Positions 62,853 through 64,000 of a DNA stretch of 64,000 nt are shown piece after piece (position 1 is the stretch's first letter; each line of letters opens with the position of its first letter). The notes beneath the pieces were generated by a model. The model saw nothing but the letters and a program-made list of their open reading frames with translations, did no database searches and had not been told where the DNA came from. This DNA comes from Microcoleus vaginatus WJT46-NPBG5 (GTDB lineage: Bacteria > Cyanobacteriota > Cyanobacteriia > Cyanobacteriales > Oscillatoriaceae). Where the stretch lies: NCBI GenBank assembly GCA_019359355.1, contig JAHHHM010000007.1, positions 1-64,000 of the forward strand, read 5' to 3'. Made by a program: the position numbers and the translations under genes.

Positions 62853-64000
62853 ATGTTCGGGAATAAAAATTTTATGATGCTCCAAGGGCCGAAAAACAAA
62901 GTGATTAAGAGCGATGCTGGCCGGCAGTACGATCCGGCAACAGTCTTTGCAGAAATACCGCACTTAGCGGCCCGCATTTGCGGCACATCAATGGCGTTGC
63001 TGTATTTGATCGATGGCACCCGACACGCTTTTAATTTAGAACTACTAGAAGTTTCGCTGTGGGAGGTGGACTTTTGGGCGCACACCGTTGTGCAGCCGGA
63101 TGTGTTGGTTGTTGGGGATATGTCCCAGGATGTCCGCTTTGCCAACAACCCGAAGGTGACTTCATCCCCTTACATTCGGTTTTATGCCGGCGTTCCCTTA
63201 ATCACCTCAGAGGGCCAAGCAATCGGGGCGTTATGTGTATTGGACTCAGTGCAACGAGAGTTAAGCCAGTTGCAAATAGATGCCTTGCAGGGACTTAGCC
63301 GGCAAGTGATCGCGCAAAGAGAGCTACAGCGTCATTTCAGCGATTTAACACAGACAGCTCTCCAGTGCCACCAAAGAGAAAATTCGCGCCCTCACGTTGA
63401 GGAAGAATACTTAACGGTTTTAGAGCAAGTTCAGGATGGGATTTTTATTCTTCAAGGCAGCCAACTGCTTTTCGTCAATCAGCCATTTGCCAAGATGGTG
63501 GGTTACACGGTGGCAGAATTGAAAGGAATGGATTTTTCCGCACTGGTGGCACCCGAAGATCATCGGAAGTTGGGCCAGAGCAACCGGCGCGGACGAGCTA
63601 GCGTTTCAGAATCGCAAACCTCTGATTTCCGGCTGCTGCACAAGCATCACGCCAATCCAATCCGGGTATCGGTGAAAATTGCTCCGATTTCCTATCAGGG
63701 CGGTGTGGCCAGTCTGGGACTTGTGAAGATGATTCATCCAGGCCGGCTGATTGCCGGTAGAGACGGAAGATTTGCGGTACCGGCGCTCCCCGATAGTTAT
63801 TACGATCTACTAACAGGACTGCTCAACCATGCTGGGTTGATCAAGTGCGTGGAATGCGCCATCGAGCAGTCAAAGCAACAGCCTAGGGATGGCTTTGCCG
63901 TGCTGTTTCTAAATATTGATCACTTCAAACGAATTAAGTGCAGCCTGGGATACCGACTGGCAGAACAGTTACTCGTCGCGTTTGCTCACCGGCTGCAAAC
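62853..64000 (+). CDS. GAF-PAS-GGDEF protein, cut by the window end
   Basis: The frame runs off the right edge. From the ATG at 62853 it encodes a GAF domain (about residues 28-160; IRFYAGVPLITSEGQAIGAL), a PAS domain (about 195-310; DGIFILQGSQLLFVNQPFAK) and the start of a GGDEF domain (YDLLTGLLNHAGLI; FAVLFLNIDHFKRIKCSLGY). The open frame reaches back to 62721 with a possible TTG start at 62754. A strong ribosome site and ATG at 62747 lie in another frame. The conserved FLDIDxFKxxND segment is altered, so cyclase activity is uncertain. It is probably linked to the kinase 168 bases upstream. Confidence 0.88.
   Translation, partial: MFGNKNFMMLQGPKNKVIKSDAGRQYDPATVFAEIPHLAARICGTSMALLYLIDGTRHAFNLELLEVSLWEVDFWAHTVVQPDVLVVGDMSQDVRFANNPKVTSSPYIRFYAGVPLITSEGQAIGALCVLDSVQRELSQLQIDALQGLSRQVIAQRELQRHFSDLTQTALQCHQRENSRPHVEEEYLTVLEQVQDGIFILQGSQLLFVNQPFAKMVGYTVAELKGMDFSALVAPEDHRKLGQSNRRGRASVSESQTSDFRLLHKHHANPIRVSVKIAPISYQGGVASLGLVKMIHPGRLIAGRDGRFAVPALPDSYYDLLTGLLNHAGLIKCVECAIEQSKQQPRDGFAVLFLNIDHFKRIKCSLGYRLAEQLLVAFAHRLQ

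Overview
The window is chromosomal DNA of a cyanobacterium, most likely a filamentous member of the Oscillatoriales/Coleofasciculales type. The evidence is genes for phycobilisome assembly (cpcG, cpcS) and breakdown (nblA), a phosphoribulokinase-like gene, cyanobacteria-typical families (DUF928, DUF1350, Uma2, TPR-CHAT proteins, haemagglutinin-type exoproteins) and intergenic tandem short repeats. The palindrome GCCGGC is strikingly frequent in genes and spacers, while the classical HIP1 octamer GCGATCGC is rare. The genus cannot be fixed from this alone. No rRNA, tRNA, CRISPR array or complete insertion sequence was seen.

Layout. 0-2 kb: a monothiol glutaredoxin/BolA pair and a secreted protein. 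2-4.3 kb: a subtilisin-like protease with a C-terminal P domain. 4.5-9.2 kb: two tandem CHASE2 receptor genes, clearly duplicates, one ending in GGDEF (cyclic di-GMP) and the other in PAS plus a class III nucleotide cyclase (cAMP). 9.3-21.2 kb: one long leftward array of three haemagglutinin-type exoproteins, a secreted TPR-CHAT protein, a decayed second CHAT 3' end and a DUF928 protein. No TpsB outer-membrane transporter gene is present. 21.7-24.4 kb: an M16B peptidase pair. 24.5-29.6 kb: a hypothetical protein, a phospholipase-D-like lipoprotein, a DnaJ-type co-chaperone, a P-loop kinase and glgC. 29.9-32 kb: a small Cys-rich protein and a two-gene module whose products share an unusual Asn/Gly-rich N-terminal motif. 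32.5-38.2 kb: a GH13 amylase, a fasciclin protein, an ABC ATPase, a 67-residue membrane protein, a Uma2 nuclease and an RluD-like pseudouridine synthase. 38.3-41 kb: a phycobilisome island of cpcG, an HExxH protein, cpcS and, divergently, nblA behind a perfect NtcA-type site. 41.2-46.6 kb: an IS630-like helix-turn-helix remnant, an orphan pstB, bioB-bioY-lspA and a Coq4 homologue. 47.4-54 kb: an FHA-domain class A penicillin-binding protein, a DUF937 protein, a membrane GTPase, a divergent phosphoribulokinase paralogue and a second Uma2 protein. 54.3-60 kb: a TPR-CHAT protein with eight near-identical 120-bp repeats, sulfiredoxin, Dps, an HTH/GrpE-like fusion and a DUF1350 protein. 61.2 kb to the end: a PAS histidine kinase and a GAF-PAS-GGDEF protein cut by the window edge.

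How the parts may work together. Several genes serve light harvesting and nutrient stress (cpcG/cpcS/nblA/pstB), iron and oxidative stress (Grx/BolA, Srx, Dps) and second-messenger signalling (the CHASE2 pair and the terminal kinase/GGDEF pair). The most unusual parts are the exoprotein-CHAT-DUF928 array with its CHAT remnant, the two-gene module at 30.1-32.0 kb, and the compact phycobilisome assembly/degradation locus.
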